Shown: positions 8,161-15,750 of the stretch, one piece after another | Position numbering within the stretch: the first letter of the stretch is position 1 | Layout: the number at the start of each line of letters is the position of its first letter | Assembly: GCA_029938605.1 (NCBI GenBank) | Contig: JAOZUO010000086.1 | Location: 1 to 34,146, forward strand | DNA length: 34,146 nt | Direction: 5' to 3' | Origin: Deltaproteobacteria bacterium | GTDB lineage: Bacteria; Myxococcota_A; Polyangia; HGW-17; JAJRWW01 | The notes under the pieces: generated by a model | What the model saw: the letters and a program-made list of their open reading frames with translations, nothing else | The model's database searches: none | What the model was told of the DNA's origin: nothing | Position numbers and translations under genes: made by a program

Positions 8161-9672
8161 CTATTTCTTGAGCCCCATGGCTCCGTCCAGGGCTGCCAAT
8201 CCTATGTAGTACGAGAACAGGGCACTGCTGTACTGCAGACGGGCGCGGTTATGTCGGGCCTGAGCGTCAAGCAAATCGGTCGCAATCTTCACACCTTGGC
8301 CGAATCGCAAACGCTCCAACCGCAGACCCTCGGCTGCCTCGCGTACCGCCGTACGAGCCACTCCCAGGTTCAGATAGGCCGTACGCACTCCGAGATGGTG
8401 CTTGCGTACCTCCAACCGGACACCGCGCCGCACTTGCCTGACGACTTGGAGCAACTGGAGCGATTTGGCGTCGAGGGCCTGGGTCTCGCGATACTGACTG
8501 CCCCATTCGAAGGTCCACGAGAGGTTTACACCAGCAAAGAAAGCGTGCGTCGGTTGAAATGATCCCATGCCATGGCTGAACTGGTATGTCGCCATTACGA
8601 CTGCCTGCGGCAAGAGCATGATCCGAGCAGCCTTGCGCCCCGCGCGCAACATCTGGTGCTGGGTGGACAGGATCTTCAGCTCGGGACGGAGGCGAAGCGC
8701 GGTCTTCTGGCAGCCGGACAGGCTCTTCGTGAAACCTGGTGGTGGATCCTTGAACTGCTCCGTGAGACGAAATCGCGCGGTGGACTTGGCTCCGATATGC
8801 ATCCGAAGCGCAGCACGCGCGAGAGCGGCTCCAGACCTGGCCTGAGCCAGTCGCTGCCGTGCCGTGGCCAGAGCGACCTTGATCTTCAGAACTTCCGTTT
8901 TTCCCACCACTTCAGCCTTATACAGAGCAGTGACCTGCCGCTGAATGGCCTGTATCAGCTTCACCGCGTCCGCGGCGATGATCACGTATCGTTCCACCTG
9001 TAACACCTGGAGATAGGTTTTCCGGACGCTGAATCGGAGCTTCAGTGCCTGTAGACGGCGATCCAGGTTGGCTGCGGTAACACCGAGCTTTTGGATTTTT
9101 AATCGTTTCAGCAAAGCGAAGAGTGCTGTGACCGGCTGTGCCACGGTCACACTCAATTGAAGCGTGAATTGATCCCGGATGTTTCCCAGATCAAAGGCGC
9201 TGAAGAGCCCTCCCATATACGACAAGCAGCCGATCGGACAATCGGCGGGTGGAGGTCCCAGCTCTGGGATCGCAATATCGAACTTCAAGGCGCTGTCCCA
9301 CACGAAAGCGTTTCCCTGGAGCTGGATCTTCGGCAGTAGCGCCCCCCTGGCGGCCTTTACTTTGAGCAGAGCCTCGCGCTTTTTGAGCGCCGAGATCTTG
9401 AGGGTCGGGTTACGGCGCAATGCCAGGGCGACTGCGCGCTTCAAGCTCAAGCTGGTTGTTGCAGCCGAGCCGGATGTAGCACGTCTTCGCGGACTCTTGG
9501 GCCGTTTTGCACCCAGTGTGGTCGCGGTCTTCACCGGTCCGCTCGGTCGTCTGGCAGGCGCCCCTGAGGTGTACGGAATTGCCACAAATACGACGATCGT
9601 GAAGGCCAGGAGCTGTCCAGCCCGTACCGCAACAGCGGCAGGCACGACCGGGCACAAGAGTTCATGGGGCAT
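8161..9672 (-). CDS. TolC-family outer-membrane efflux protein
   Basis: A 503-residue secreted protein with an N-terminal hydrophobic signal (LLAFTIVVFVAIP). A low-complexity basic linker follows, then two repeated TolC-type helical modules: LSLKRAVALALRRNPTLK opens the first, and the second begins near SGCQKTALRLRPELKIL. Alternating Ala/Gln/Arg-rich helices and porin-type strands such as FAGVNLSWTFEWGSQYRET support an outer-membrane channel-tunnel. The basic linker of about 35 residues between signal and first module is longer than usual. The ATG is preceded by GGGAG at a good distance. It lies 38 bases after the Crp/Fnr gene and 84 bases before the adaptor gene, completing a tripartite pump. 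Confidence 0.9.
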   Translation of the reverse strand: MPHELLCPVVPAAVAVRAGQLLAFTIVVFVAIPYTSGAPARRPSGPVKTATTLGAKRPKSPRRRATSGSAATTSLSLKRAVALALRRNPTLKISALKKREALLKVKAARGALLPKIQLQGNAFVWDSALKFDIAIPELGPPPADCPIGCLSYMGGLFSAFDLGNIRDQFTLQLSVTVAQPVTALFALLKRLKIQKLGVTAANLDRRLQALKLRFSVRKTYLQVLQVERYVIIAADAVKLIQAIQRQVTALYKAEVVGKTEVLKIKVALATARQRLAQARSGAALARAALRMHIGAKSTARFRLTEQFKDPPPGFTKSLSGCQKTALRLRPELKILSTQHQMLRAGRKAARIMLLPQAVVMATYQFSHGMGSFQPTHAFFAGVNLSWTFEWGSQYRETQALDAKSLQLLQVVRQVRRGVRLEVRKHHLGVRTAYLNLGVARTAVREAAEGLRLERLRFGQGVKIATDLLDAQARHNRARLQYSSALFSYYIGLAALDGAMGLKK

Positions 9673-9710
9673 ACTGATTACTCCCTATTACTGAGTGATC
9701 GGAAGGGTGT

Positions 9711-10541
9711 TCACTGGTTGGAAGTACCGAGAATTCCTGATCCGCCGAGTATGGGGCCACTGCGAACAGTCGGATCCAATCTCAGGGAAAGGACAAGACC
9801 TCGGCCCCGCTTCTGGATGAGTCTCCTCCGCGTCATGCTGCCGAGAACACGCGACACCGTTTCACGGCGGCTTCCGACCATATCGGCAAGCTCCTGATGA
9901 TTGGGAAGCCGACGGACGACCCCTAGCAAATCGCGTTCAGCAGGCTCTGCCAGCTCGACCAGAGTTCCCACGAGACGTGCCTCCACGTCTTGAAGGGCGA
10001 GCCCGGCAACAATATTGGTCCGAACGCGCATGCGCTGGCAAAGCGCAACGGCGAACGAGAGCGTTGTCTCTGGATAGTGCTCGAAATGGTCGAAGACCGT
10101 CTCACGCCCCAGGCTAAGAAGCGTCGAGTCCTCGACTGCCACGGCCGTCAGGTCGCAGCGACCTCCATCGAGTACCGATGTCTCCCCAAAAAAATCTCCA
10201 CGGCGCAGCATCGCTATCGTGATTGCCTGCCCGTCTTCGCCGTAGATGACCAACTTCACCAGACCACGCCGAACGATGAAGAGCGTGTCATTCGATGAGT
10301 CCTGAGAAATGACCACCCCTCCTTTCCGTACGAACCGATGTATCGCGTGAGATGCAATGTCGTGACAGGCCTCTGGATGGGTGTTCCGGAATGGGCTGTG
10401 GCTGGATAAGAAACGTAGAAGGCCGGATTCACCGTCACGAGAAGGCTCGGTGAAATGCGAACGCTCTGGAGCAGAGCCATACATCGCGTCATACCTTGAC
10501 TGGGTGTCTGTTCTCGATACTATGTATGAATTACTGAACAT
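9711..10541 (-). CDS. Crp/Fnr-family transcriptional regulator
   Basis: Up to 276 residues. A cyclic-nucleotide-type beta-barrel spans about residues 55-170, with GDFFGETSVLDGGRCDLTAVA as the phosphate-cassette-like segment. A long dimerisation helix follows, then a C-terminal helix-turn-helix (LPNHQELADMVGSRRETVSRVLGSM) with a wing (QKRGRGLVLSL). No cysteine cluster is visible in the first 40 residues, so an Fnr-type iron-sulphur sensor is unlikely. The cassette differs from E. coli CRP, so cAMP binding is unproven. The ATG at 10541 has no clear ribosome-binding site and lies only about 12 bases from the predicted transcript start; the ATG at 10484 is an alternative. Being 38 bases upstream of the TolC-like gene, it is probably co-transcribed with the pump and may control it. 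Confidence 0.9.
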   Translation of the reverse strand: MFSNSYIVSRTDTQSRYDAMYGSAPERSHFTEPSRDGESGLLRFLSSHSPFRNTHPEACHDIASHAIHRFVRKGGVVISQDSSNDTLFIVRRGLVKLVIYGEDGQAITIAMLRRGDFFGETSVLDGGRCDLTAVAVEDSTLLSLGRETVFDHFEHYPETTLSFAVALCQRMRVRTNIVAGLALQDVEARLVGTLVELAEPAERDLLGVVRRLPNHQELADMVGSRRETVSRVLGSMTRRRLIQKRGRGLVLSLRLDPTVRSGPILGGSGILGTSNQ

Positions 10542-10559
10542 TGCGTTCTGTTTGTCTGA

Positions 10560-10588
10560 CTTATGCCTATCACATCCTGTAATGTCAA
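10560..10588 (-). promoter_or_regulatory. Predicted promoter of the Crp/Fnr-efflux operon
   Basis: On the minus strand a perfect -35 TTGACA (10583-10588) is followed after 17 bases by CATAAG (10560-10565), four of six matches to the -10 consensus. Transcription would start near 10553. The eleven bases TTGACATTACA recur exactly at the predicted promoter of the inositol-lipid series near 29750. Confidence 0.5.
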
Positions 10589-10731
10589 GTCTTTATATAT
10601 ACGGCACTGCGTAAACCTTTGCGGTGACTCATCCACGCACCACGTTGTCCGTCTCCTGGGTTTCAGCGCCGCTCTCGAGCCTTTGGCGAAGTGAAGAATC
10701 GCCCATCAGGGATGTAGTTGCCAGAACATTA

Positions 10732-10760
10732 TTGACATTTTTGCACCTTGGCATTATAAA
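10732..10760 (+). promoter_or_regulatory. Near-consensus sigma-70 promoter for the PIP-synthase operon
   Basis: TTGACA at 10732-10737 is separated by exactly 17 bases from TATAAA at 10755-10760, in an AT-rich patch. Transcription would begin near 10767, leaving a leader of about 205 bases before the ATG at 10973. It is the best-scoring promoter by eye in the window. The promoter at 10560-10588 reads in the opposite direction, so the two operons diverge from here. Confidence 0.65.
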
Positions 10761-10766
10761 GTTACG

Positions 10767-10972
10767 GTTTCATGCCATATCACCATGTAATTATATGCGT
10801 TTCTCTTGCCCGACTATTTCAGTCGCTAGCTGTCGTGATGAGTGACGGTGACCATGCACGGGCCTAATCCACGGCAGCCACAACTACCCGCACCAACGAA
10901 AGCGAGAAATCGGAGCTAAGGACCCGAATCAGACGTTGACCACGTCCTGTGTTGCTCCCTACCTCCTGAACC
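10767..10972 (+). promoter_or_regulatory. Leader region of about 205 bases before the PIP-synthase gene
   Basis: The stretch between the predicted transcript start and the first ATG holds no convincing open frame and no T-run terminator. Short self-complementary pieces are present, but I could not match it to a known riboswitch class. No strong Shine-Dalgarno sequence precedes the ATG (ACCTCCTGAACC), which is unlike most genes here. Confidence 0.3.
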
Positions 10973-12202
10973 ATGCAACTGATCTACGATTGGGCACGCG
11001 GCCACCTGTCGATATCCGAGCGCATCTGGAGCGCGCTGACGCCACTGCTCCTTATTGGTTGCTACTTCCTCGTGGCGTTTATTATCTACGCTATCCGATT
11101 CGGACGCGGTGGTTTCCGAGACCGCGAGCTGTCGGCGCGTGTCGGGCTGGCGTCGAGCCCCATCGCGCACTGGTTCCTGTGGTCCATCGGCCCGATGTGG
11201 GGATTGATTAGCCGAAGCGGGATCCCCGCGAACGCCGTGACCTCCTTGTCGTTCCTGATCGCCGTCACCGCTGGTTTGGCCATGGCCATGGGCAGATTCG
11301 CCCTTGGCGGCTGGCTGTTCATCTTGTCCGGAGTCTGCGATCTCATCGACGGCCGCCTGGCGCGGGCCAAGCAGCAGGCAGGTCCATACGGAGCGGCACT
11401 CGACTCCATCCTGGATCGATACAGCGACGCGATCGTGATGTCGGGGCTGGCCTGGTACTACCGTTCGACGTGGGTGCTGCTCCCTTGCCTGGTGGCGCTC
11501 GTGGGCTCGTTCATGATCTCCTACACGCGCGCCAAGGGAGAGGGGCTCCAGGCCAAGATGAAGTCCATTGGCGTGATGCAGCGCCCCGAGCGCGTGCTCC
11601 TGCTGGGCCTCACCGTGGCCTTGAGCCCGATTCTAGCGTCCATCCTCGCGCCCACTGCTCCACATCCCATGCACTGGATCGCGGTGTCTGGCATACTCGT
11701 GCTGGCCGTGACCACGCAGATCACCGCGACACACAGGTTCTTTCATCTGCTGGGAGTGCTCGACGATCGAAAGATCCAGCTGCCGCGACGAAGGCGGGGG
11801 ACGCTGGGGCGGGCCGTGATCAGTGCGTTCATCGCCACTGGAATGGACTTCGCCCTGGTGCTCCTGCTGGTTTCCTCCGGGTTGCTGCCGCCGGTTGTGG
11901 CGACCGGGCTGGGCTGCATTCTTGGGGCAGTCATCAACTTCGCGATCAACCGGCTCTGGACCTTTGACAGCCACGGGCCGGCGATGCTCCAGGGCCGGCG
12001 GTACATCCTGGTGAGCTTGAGCAGCGCACTGTTGAACTCCGGCGGGGTCGCCGTGCTGCTTCTCGTGCCCGATATTGACTACCGCTTGGCATGGGTGCTG
12101 GCTCGCGGGCTGGTTTTCGTGACCTGGAACTTCCCGCTTCAACGCGACTACGTCTTCGCCAAGGACGCGTCTCCTGCCCACAGCTATGACGGGCTGGCGT
12201 AG
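10973..12202 (+). CDS. Phosphatidylinositol-phosphate synthase-like CDP-alcohol transferase fused to GtrA domain
   Basis: A 409-residue two-domain membrane enzyme. The N-terminal part has the complete CDP-alcohol phosphotransferase signature D-x2-DG-x2-AR-x8-G-x3-D-x3-D (D123, D126, G127, A130, R131, G140, D144, D148). Downstream come SYTRAKGEG near residue 183 and GVMQRPERV near 202, which resemble the inositol-phosphate-binding elements of mycobacterial PIP synthase and archaeal archaetidylinositol-phosphate synthase. From about residue 280 a GtrA-like four-helix domain follows (AVINFAINRLWTFDS and a closing WNFPLQRDYVF). Known family members join CDP-diacylglycerol and inositol phosphate to give phosphatidylinositol phosphate. 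GtrA proteins are implicated in moving lipid-linked sugars across membranes, so this fusion may couple synthesis to translocation (inference). The next gene starts 12 bases on. Confidence 0.85.
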   Translation: MQLIYDWARGHLSISERIWSALTPLLLIGCYFLVAFIIYAIRFGRGGFRDRELSARVGLASSPIAHWFLWSIGPMWGLISRSGIPANAVTSLSFLIAVTAGLAMAMGRFALGGWLFILSGVCDLIDGRLARAKQQAGPYGAALDSILDRYSDAIVMSGLAWYYRSTWVLLPCLVALVGSFMISYTRAKGEGLQAKMKSIGVMQRPERVLLLGLTVALSPILASILAPTAPHPMHWIAVSGILVLAVTTQITATHRFFHLLGVLDDRKIQLPRRRRGTLGRAVISAFIATGMDFALVLLLVSSGLLPPVVATGLGCILGAVINFAINRLWTFDSHGPAMLQGRRYILVSLSSALLNSGGVAVLLLVPDIDYRLAWVLARGLVFVTWNFPLQRDYVFAKDASPAHSYDGLA

Positions 12203-12214
12203 GAGCTGGACATC

Positions 12215-15175
12215 GTGGGCAACGACAGCGCAGGCTCTCGGCCTGGAACGAAGATTCTGACCCCCGAGCCGACGCCCAGCCGCGTTGCCCGTGCCACCGA
12301 GGTCGTGCTCGGTGGCGTTTCCGCCCTTGCCCATCGCCATCCTTTCAAGACGCTGCTGCTGGCCAGCGTGCTCACCGCGGTGGCGCTACTGTCCGCCCGG
12401 AAGCTGGTGGTGGATCCGGACATCGCCAACATGTTGCCACGCTCCGTTGAGAGCACGCGGAATCTCGACCAACTCAAGGCCCGGTTCGGCGGCATCGGAT
12501 ACGTCACGGTGCTGGTCTCGGGCGCAGACACCGAAAAGCTGAAGCGTTTTGCCGGGCTGCTGGCCAGTCGCCTCGAGAAGCTCCCGGAGGTGCGGTTCGT
12601 CGACTACCGCCGACCAGTCGAGTTCTTCAAGAGCCGAGCCTTCTACTATATGGAGCTCGAGGATCTCCGCGAGATCAAGCGTCGCGTGGACAAGCGGGTC
12701 AAGTGGGAGAAGCTGCGGGCCAACCCATTGTACGTCGACCTCGAGGACACCCCGCCGCCCAGGATCGATGTCGAGGACATCGTCGACAAACAAAAGCGCA
12801 GGGCGCGCCGACGCTTTCGTTTGCTCCAGCAGGATGGGGACGACTACTACGTCGATCAGGCCGGGCGACGCCTGCTGCTGCTCATCAAGCCCGCCGCGGG
12901 ATCCACGGATCTGGACTTCTCTCGAAGCGTGCTCGAGCGGATCAAGCGGACGGTGGCCGGATTGCTGCGCGAAGCCCCCAATCCCGCCATCAAGGTGGCC
13001 TACTCCGGCCGCTACACCAAGCGTGTCGAGCAACAGGACGCCATCACGCAGGATCTCCGGTTCACCTCCATCGTCGCTCTGATCCTGATGCTGCTGTACC
13101 TCGGGTTCCATTTCCGGCGGGTGACGAGCGTCGGGCTGGTGATGGGACCGCTGCTGATCGGGCTGGTCTGGACCTTTGGCTGGGCTGCGGCGATGGTGGA
13201 CTCGTTGAACCTCCTGTCCGCCTTCATCGGCGTCATTCTGCTTGGCATGGGAATGGACCACGGCATCCACTTGCTCGGACGATATCAGGCGGAGCACAAC
13301 GCGGGAGAGGCGGGAGATGAGGCCGTGCGGAAGGGGTTCGCTTCCACGGGACGCGGGGTTGTCGTGGCCGCGACGACCACCGCCGCTGCCTTCATTGGCC
13401 TGGGGCTCACGGAGTTCCGCGGCTTCCACGAATTCGGCGTGATCGCCGCCGGAGGAGTAGTGGCGCAGCTGATCGCCTACGTGCTCGTGATGCCGGCGCT
13501 GATCGCGCTGGCGACCAGGCTTGGCTGGCGCGTACCTGACCGGCACCACCAACGCCCTTCGCCTCTGTGCACACACGTTAAACGGTGGTCACCGCTTCTG
13601 TTTTGGATCAGCGTAGTCGCACTCGGCGCGGTTATGCTCGACGTTGGGCAAGTACGGTTCCAGTACGATTTCGCCGCGCTCGACCGCCGGGACCTACCCT
13701 CCTACCGACTCGACCACGACGTGAACAAGCTGCTCGGATACTCACAGACGCCACTGGTCGTACTCACAGAGAGTGAACGGGACGCCCGTCGCGTGACGGA
13801 GGAGATTCAACAGCGCCAAAGGAGGCGTGGCGCGTCGTCGGGGGTGCACTTCACCGCCACGCTGAGAGACTTTATTCCTCGGCAGCAGACCGAAAAGCAC
13901 CGCTTGATGCTGGCGATCACTCAGGTGCTTTTGGACGCGGATCAGAAGTCCCTGACCGCCAAGGAGCATAAGCGTGTGGACGCCCTCCTCCGAGCGGCCA
14001 GACATCCCCCTTTCGGGCCGAACGACCTGCCGCAGGAGGTCCAGCGGCAGTTCCGGGCCGAGGACGGTCAGGGCCGCTTCGTGCTCGTCTTTCCGGCGAT
14101 CCGGCTCAGTGACGGTGCCAAGGTCCGCCAGCTGGCGCGCGAGCTCAGGAACCTGCCGCTCGCGAGCGACTCGAGCAAGATCTCCGCCGCCGGAGAAGCC
14201 ATGGTGCTCGCTGACGTGTTGGACCTGATCTTTCGCGAGGCTCCTCGGCTCATGATGGTCAGCGTGGCGTTCGTCTTTGTCGTGCTCTGGCTTCTCATGG
14301 GAAGCCTGCGAACCGCGCTGCTCGGTTTGGTACCCCCGACTGTTACGTTACTGGCGACCGTCGGGCTGATGTCACTGGCGGATCTGCGATTCAACTACCT
14401 CAACATTGTAATGATACCTGTTCTCTTCGGCGTGGCTGTGGACGGTGGAGTCCACCTGGCGCTCCAGGGCCAGCGTACGGATTTTTACCCGGACGTACTG
14501 GCCAACGTGGGCCGGGCCATTTCCGGCTCCCTGGCGACAACGATGCTGGGATTTGGCTCACTCATGTTGATCGACCACCCGGGGCTCCGCTCCCTGGCGC
14601 AGCTCGCGCTGCTCGGGCTCAGCGTAAACCTGCTGGTCTGCCTGCTCCTGATGCCGGCGTTGTTGGCGCTGCCGAAGGTCATTCAACGGCGGTGGGATGC
14701 AGCCAAGCCCTCATCCGACCAGATCGGCGTGGTCGGCGTTCTGGCAACCGTGGGAGGCGCCGGCTACTCGCCCATCGCGCCGGGCACAGTGGGCGCCCTC
14801 GCGGCCATTCCCGCGGGATGGGCTCTCGCCCAGCTCATCTGGCCAGCGCAGGCCGCTCTCCTGGCCGCGTCCACGCTCCTGTCGGTGTGGATCGTAAAGT
14901 GCTTTCTGGTCGGCCGACATGAGCGAGACCCTCAGGAAATCGTGCTCGACGAGTTCATCGGCGTGCTCATCGCGCTGGCCTTCGTGGAGTGGCGCTGGCC
15001 CTGGGTGATCGCCGCATTCCTGCTCTTCAGGCTCTTCGACATCTGGAAGCCGTGGCCCATCCGCACCGTCGATCGGCGCGCACCAGGCGCGTGGGGCGTT
15101 ATGGGAGACGACGTCCTGGCAGGGCTCGCCGCCGGAGCGGTGCTCCTGTGCGCCCGCTTCGTGGTCCTTTTCTAG
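12215..15175 (+). CDS. Lipid-type RND exporter fused to PgpA phosphatase domain
   Basis: A 986-residue protein beginning at a GTG with ribosome-binding site TAGGAGC. Residues 1-830 form an MmpL/HpnN-like RND exporter: helix 1 near residues 45-65, a periplasmic loop with DPDIANMLPRS, helices 2-6 containing GMGMDHGIHLLGRYQ (D348), a second loop and helices 8-12 containing VAVDGGVHLALQG (D743). From residue 838 to the end it is a full PgpA-type phosphatase: YSPIAPGTVGAL, LDEFIGV (D912, E913), FRLFDIWKPWPI (D942, K945) and GVMGDDVLAG (D965, D966). PgpA enzymes dephosphorylate phosphatidylglycerophosphate; PgpA-like proteins also act on phosphatidylinositol phosphate in Bacteroides inositol-lipid clusters, as I recall. 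Next to a PIP-synthase-like gene, the fusion most likely removes the phosphate and exports the product. I know of no described protein with this layout. Confidence 0.9.
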   Translation: MGNDSAGSRPGTKILTPEPTPSRVARATEVVLGGVSALAHRHPFKTLLLASVLTAVALLSARKLVVDPDIANMLPRSVESTRNLDQLKARFGGIGYVTVLVSGADTEKLKRFAGLLASRLEKLPEVRFVDYRRPVEFFKSRAFYYMELEDLREIKRRVDKRVKWEKLRANPLYVDLEDTPPPRIDVEDIVDKQKRRARRRFRLLQQDGDDYYVDQAGRRLLLLIKPAAGSTDLDFSRSVLERIKRTVAGLLREAPNPAIKVAYSGRYTKRVEQQDAITQDLRFTSIVALILMLLYLGFHFRRVTSVGLVMGPLLIGLVWTFGWAAAMVDSLNLLSAFIGVILLGMGMDHGIHLLGRYQAEHNAGEAGDEAVRKGFASTGRGVVVAATTTAAAFIGLGLTEFRGFHEFGVIAAGGVVAQLIAYVLVMPALIALATRLGWRVPDRHHQRPSPLCTHVKRWSPLLFWISVVALGAVMLDVGQVRFQYDFAALDRRDLPSYRLDHDVNKLLGYSQTPLVVLTESERDARRVTEEIQQRQRRRGASSGVHFTATLRDFIPRQQTEKHRLMLAITQVLLDADQKSLTAKEHKRVDALLRAARHPPFGPNDLPQEVQRQFRAEDGQGRFVLVFPAIRLSDGAKVRQLARELRNLPLASDSSKISAAGEAMVLADVLDLIFREAPRLMMVSVAFVFVVLWLLMGSLRTALLGLVPPTVTLLATVGLMSLADLRFNYLNIVMIPVLFGVAVDGGVHLALQGQRTDFYPDVLANVGRAISGSLATTMLGFGSLMLIDHPGLRSLAQLALLGLSVNLLVCLLLMPALLALPKVIQRRWDAAKPSSDQIGVVGVLATVGGAGYSPIAPGTVGALAAIPAGWALAQLIWPAQAALLAASTLLSVWIVKCFLVGRHERDPQEIVLDEFIGVLIALAFVEWRWPWVIAAFLLFRLFDIWKPWPIRTVDRRAPGAWGVMGDDVLAGLAAGAVLLCARFVVLF

Positions 15176-15462
15176 AAACTACATCACGTTGGTTCAGCTC
15201 GCCCGGTGTTCATCTCAACGGCGGTGGACTACTGCGGGATTTCACCCATCGGTAAAACGAACCTACCAGCTCGGTCTTTACTCGGTTCCGGTACCCGTCG
15301 CACCGGGATGAATAGTACCTGGAGCAACCATCCAGCGAAGCGCCGAGCAGCGAGACGACGATGAAAAGCAAAATCACCAGCCAAGAACCGCGAGGCCGGT
15401 AGAGTCGCTGCGATTGCTCTCCATGCCCCCCTTGACGCTCTCGGGCAAGAGCGCGCAATCCC

Positions 15463-15478
15463 TTGGCCAATTGTCCAA
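15463..15478. promoter_or_regulatory. Palindromic operator candidate, copy 1
   Basis: TTGGCCAATTGTCCAA, an imperfect 16-base palindrome of the form TTGGYC-N4-GRCCAA. It ends 12 bases before TATACT (15491-15496). A bound protein would cover the -35 position of that promoter. Confidence 0.55.
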
Positions 15479-15695
15479 ACACACCCGCATTATACTCAGA
15501 ACACATACCATCCGGCAATGCAGATTTGGTCACCCGTACAAAAAACCGTCAGCGCGCTCAGCAGGCCCCATGGTGTTCCAGGGGCATTTCGGGGCCTCCG
15601 AACGCACCGAAACTGAATGATGAAGGGACGGAACGACCAGCCAACGCGCACGTAACCAGCGCACCAGGTGGACACTCTCGAGAACGCCTTAACCC

Positions 15696-15711
15696 TTGGC
15701 CAATTGACCAA
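15696..15711. promoter_or_regulatory. Palindromic operator candidate, copy 2
   Basis: TTGGCCAATTGACCAA, the most symmetrical copy of the motif (15 of 16 bases shared with copy 1). It lies 39 bases before the MmpL start codon at 15751, a position suited to repression of that gene. Confidence 0.6.
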
Positions 15712-15750
15712 ATTCAGTTATGTTTCCTCCAATTACGAGGTCTACTGGCA

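Larger units (their letters stand above)
15176..15750 (+). promoter_or_regulatory. Regulatory gap upstream of the MmpL gene
   Basis: A stretch of 575 bases without a convincing gene. It contains two copies of the TTGGCC palindrome (15463-15478 and 15696-15711) and a good -10-like TATACT at 15491-15496. No clear terminator follows the upstream gene. A minus-strand frame at 15210-15533 with one hydrophobic stretch has no ribosome-binding site and contains the operator, so I do not call it. Confidence 0.5.

Noticed and set aside
15210-15533. Minus-strand frame of 107 codons with one hydrophobic stretch
   Set aside because: The GTG start has no ribosome-binding site, the frame contains the palindromic operator and a promoter-like box, and it matches no family.
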